DNA from: CAYPJE01 sp964410945
GTDB lineage: Bacteria > Fidelibacterota > Marinisomatia > Marinisomatales > TCS56
NCBI GenBank assembly: GCA_964410945.1
Contig: CAYPJE010000045.1
Coordinates: 1-25,838, forward strand
Direction of reading: 5' to 3'
DNA: 25,838 nucleotides
This document shows, piece after piece, positions 23,976 to 25,838 of the stretch (its first letter is position 1; each line of letters opens with the position of its first letter). The notes under the pieces were generated by a model. It was not told the origin of the DNA. It did no database searches and was given only the letters and a program-made list of their open reading frames with translations. The position numbers and the translations under genes are program-made.

Positions 23976-25463
23976 TTATTTCACCAGCAGCATTTTCTTT
24001 ATGCTGGTATCATTTCCAGATCGAAGTTCATAAAAATATATTCCGGAAGGCAGACTGGCTCCATCAAATTCGATCTTCTGATGTCCAGATTCCTGGTAAC
24101 CATTAACCGGTTCCGCAACCAGATTACCCAGTAAATTGAATATCCGTAGAGTCGTATGGGCACTGGCATCAAGATAAAATTCAATATTCGTTTCCGGATT
24201 AAACGGATTGGGGTAATTCTGAATCAAACTGAATTCTTCGGGCAGATTCTCCAAATCTGTTGATACCGGTGGTGGATTGGTAGCCCAGCGCAGGTCACCT
24301 ATCGCCTGTTTATCGGAACCAAGTACATACATGGGTGATCCTTCAGCCAGGGTATAATCACCATTGGTATGATCAACAAACATCGGATCATACCCATAGA
24401 TGGTAGACTCATCAACATCAGCACCTTTCGTGGCATTTATCCGGCCATTAGCATAAGGTAATGTGTAAACCATCTGGAATGTATCCACATGTGAAATTGT
24501 TGATTCGCTTAACTGAACCTGCATCGTGTAATCACCACGATCAGGACGTAACAGGCCTGGCTCGCGACCATAGGCTACCAGAATATTCGTTACCGTTGCT
24601 TTCCGGTAATTTTTCGCATATATGAAGCGTGGTGCACTATTAACTACAGTAACATGATCCACGATTATTGCACCATCATAAAAGGTTGCCCCTGCCCTAC
24701 TTGTATCCAGATCACCGTAGATTCGGATACATTCAGCATCGATATCATCAAAGGTACAATTACGTACGACTAAAGTATCACAGGCGACTACTCCATTCGT
24801 ACCTCCATATTTTTCATTTTCAGAAATCCGAATTGCTTCATCACCAATATCTTTAAAGGTACAGTTCTCAATATATACCTGAGTATTTCTCAGATGATCC
24901 AAGGCCAGATTATCATCTACCGGCCGTAAATACCAGATGGCATTTCCCTGGGCATCCTGATCCTTTAAACTATGGAAACCCTCAAAATGGCAATCATAAA
25001 ACTTTAATACAGTACCAGTTTTACCGCGGGTAATTTGACCGCTGTCATCATCTTCGTAATCGCCGTACCGTACAGCATATTTACAGCCGTTTGTTTCAGC
25101 TATTCCACCCATGAAAGCAACACCATTGAATTCGATATCATCCAAGACACGGAAAATTTCCTGAGCTTCATCTTCACCACCGTTTGGATGAGTAAAAATG
25201 GGACGTTCAGCCAGACCTTCTTGTGCTATGATTACAAGCGGTTCATATATAACAAAATAATTAGAATCTGATGATGTTACCTCGGGGGTTGTATATATGC
25301 CACCACTGGTTGTCAGGATTAAAGTATCAATATCAGCAGAAAAAGCATAGGCTAATGCATCATGAAAATTGTACTCAGCTCCCAACGGCAAATTACTACC
25401 TGGCAAGCTGAATACCATAAATAACATGATTAGTAATAATATGACACAGTTAGCATTTTTCAT
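23976..25463 (-). CDS. T9SS-exported single-module beta-helix protein
   Basis: A 495-residue secreted protein: signal peptide about 1-29, one beta-helix module about 30-400 and a T9SS sorting domain at 407-495 (LPEEFSLIQNYPNPFNPETN...KKMLLVK). The module has the same layout as those in the neighbouring genes: an opening FHDALAYAFSADIDTLILTTSGGIY, then EGLAERPIF, IEFNGVAFMGG, coil repeats such as VYIENCTFKDIGDEAIRI and LVVRNCTFDDIDAECIRI, and a closing IGDLRW. It is the simplest form of this module in the island. AGGAG seven bases before the ATG supports the start. It lies 15 bases before the 1825-aa gene on the same message. Similar proteins in Bacteroidota carry DUF4957/DUF5123-like annotations near polysaccharide loci; the activity is not known to me, and no catalytic residues stand out. 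Confidence 0.85.
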   Translation of the reverse strand: MKNANCVILLLIMLFMVFSLPGSNLPLGAEYNFHDALAYAFSADIDTLILTTSGGIYTTPEVTSSDSNYFVIYEPLVIIAQEGLAERPIFTHPNGGEDEAQEIFRVLDDIEFNGVAFMGGIAETNGCKYAVRYGDYEDDDSGQITRGKTGTVLKFYDCHFEGFHSLKDQDAQGNAIWYLRPVDDNLALDHLRNTQVYIENCTFKDIGDEAIRISENEKYGGTNGVVACDTLVVRNCTFDDIDAECIRIYGDLDTSRAGATFYDGAIIVDHVTVVNSAPRFIYAKNYRKATVTNILVAYGREPGLLRPDRGDYTMQVQLSESTISHVDTFQMVYTLPYANGRINATKGADVDESTIYGYDPMFVDHTNGDYTLAEGSPMYVLGSDKQAIGDLRWATNPPPVSTDLENLPEEFSLIQNYPNPFNPETNIEFYLDASAHTTLRIFNLLGNLVAEPVNGYQESGHQKIEFDGASLPSGIYFYELRSGNDTSIKKMLLVK

Positions 25464-25535
25464 ATTACACTCCTTTTATTAATTAATATGGTCCTCACAG
25501 ATACCCGGCCATAGTTTGAAAGAAAAACATTCTTA

Positions 25536-25838
25536 TCAAAAAACAATCATGTAATCCAGGTTAAAACCGGAGTTTGATTGGTATGAATAATTGGTATTTG
25601 AAAAATAGGAATCATAGTATTTCAGACTCCTCATTGAATACATGCATGTCAAAGTCCCAAAACGATTCAGATTAAAACGGATTCCCAATGCAAAATTCTG
25701 TGCGGCTGGACCAGTATCCTTAAACGCCTGACCATCAGGAATAAATATCTGGGGTTCATATTGATACCCAAAAAGGAATGTAAGCAAAGAAAACGGGGTG
25801 TAATCAAGGCCAGTTCTTATTACTGCCCTGTCTACCCA
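25536..25838 (-). CDS. Outer-membrane beta-barrel protein, C-terminal fragment
   Basis: The frame is open from the right edge to a stop at 25536, giving 101 residues with the N-terminus outside the window. An in-frame TTG at 25787 is not needed as a start because the reading frame continues upstream (WVDRAVIRTGLDYTPFS). The sequence alternates hydrophobic and polar residues in short strands (LLTFLFGYQYEPQI, AAQNFALGIRFNL, TLTCMYSMRSL, GFNLDYMIVF) and ends in phenylalanine, the usual C-terminal signal for BAM-dependent barrels. It could be a FadL/OmpP1-like channel or a PorV/PorP-like T9SS-associated barrel; I cannot tell which. It is 72 bases upstream of the 495-aa gene, same strand, and may be the first visible gene of the island transcript. 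Confidence 0.7.
   Translation of the reverse strand, partial: WVDRAVIRTGLDYTPFSLLTFLFGYQYEPQIFIPDGQAFKDTGPAAQNFALGIRFNLNRFGTLTCMYSMRSLKYYDSYFSNTNYSYQSNSGFNLDYMIVF

Overview
The window reads as chromosomal DNA from a bacterium of the FCB superphylum. The main evidence is a set of secreted proteins ending in a type IX secretion (T9SS) sorting domain of the NYPNPFNP...GIY/GVY...K-hydrophobic-K type. That style is common in Neomarinimicrobiota, Calditrichota, Ignavibacteria and relatives. I cannot name the phylum from this sequence; a marine lineage such as Neomarinimicrobiota is my best guess.

Positions 1-10101 hold conserved housekeeping genes. A tightly packed minus-strand block, in order of transcription, runs tetratricopeptide membrane protein, rimP, nusA, infB, rbfA, truB and ribF (ribF is cut by the left edge). 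This is the classic transcription-termination / initiation-factor / ribosome-maturation cluster. A hairpin followed by a T-rich run lies between the tetratricopeptide gene and rimP. Upstream of this block, also on the minus strand, are a long-chain acyl-CoA synthetase, gpsA and tRNA-Arg(CCU). A plus-strand tRNA-Leu(CAA) ends the conserved part.

Positions 10121-25838 form an accessory minus-strand island that meets tRNA-Leu at a bidirectional terminator. In order of transcription it encodes: the C-terminal end of an outer-membrane beta-barrel; a 495-aa T9SS beta-helix protein; a 1825-aa T9SS protein with three near-copy beta-helix modules of about 315 residues plus a fourth divergent one; a heparinase II/III-type lyase without a sorting domain; a PL6-type (chondroitinase B / alginate lyase) enzyme with a T9SS domain; and a 1198-aa T9SS protein with two different beta-helix regions. 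Gaps are short (1-bp overlap to 140 bp), so most of it is probably one or two transcripts. The island looks like a locus for binding and cleaving a uronic-acid polysaccharide, alginate being the leading candidate. The PL6 enzyme and the beta-helix proteins would sit on the cell surface or be secreted, while the heparinase-type enzyme would act on oligomers in the periplasm. No SusC/SusD pair, uronate catabolic enzyme or regulator is visible in the window.

The most unusual content is a beta-helix module found six times in three proteins of the island, and clear DNA-level mosaicism between the three tandem copies in the 1825-aa gene. No stretch longer than about 300 bases lacks a gene.
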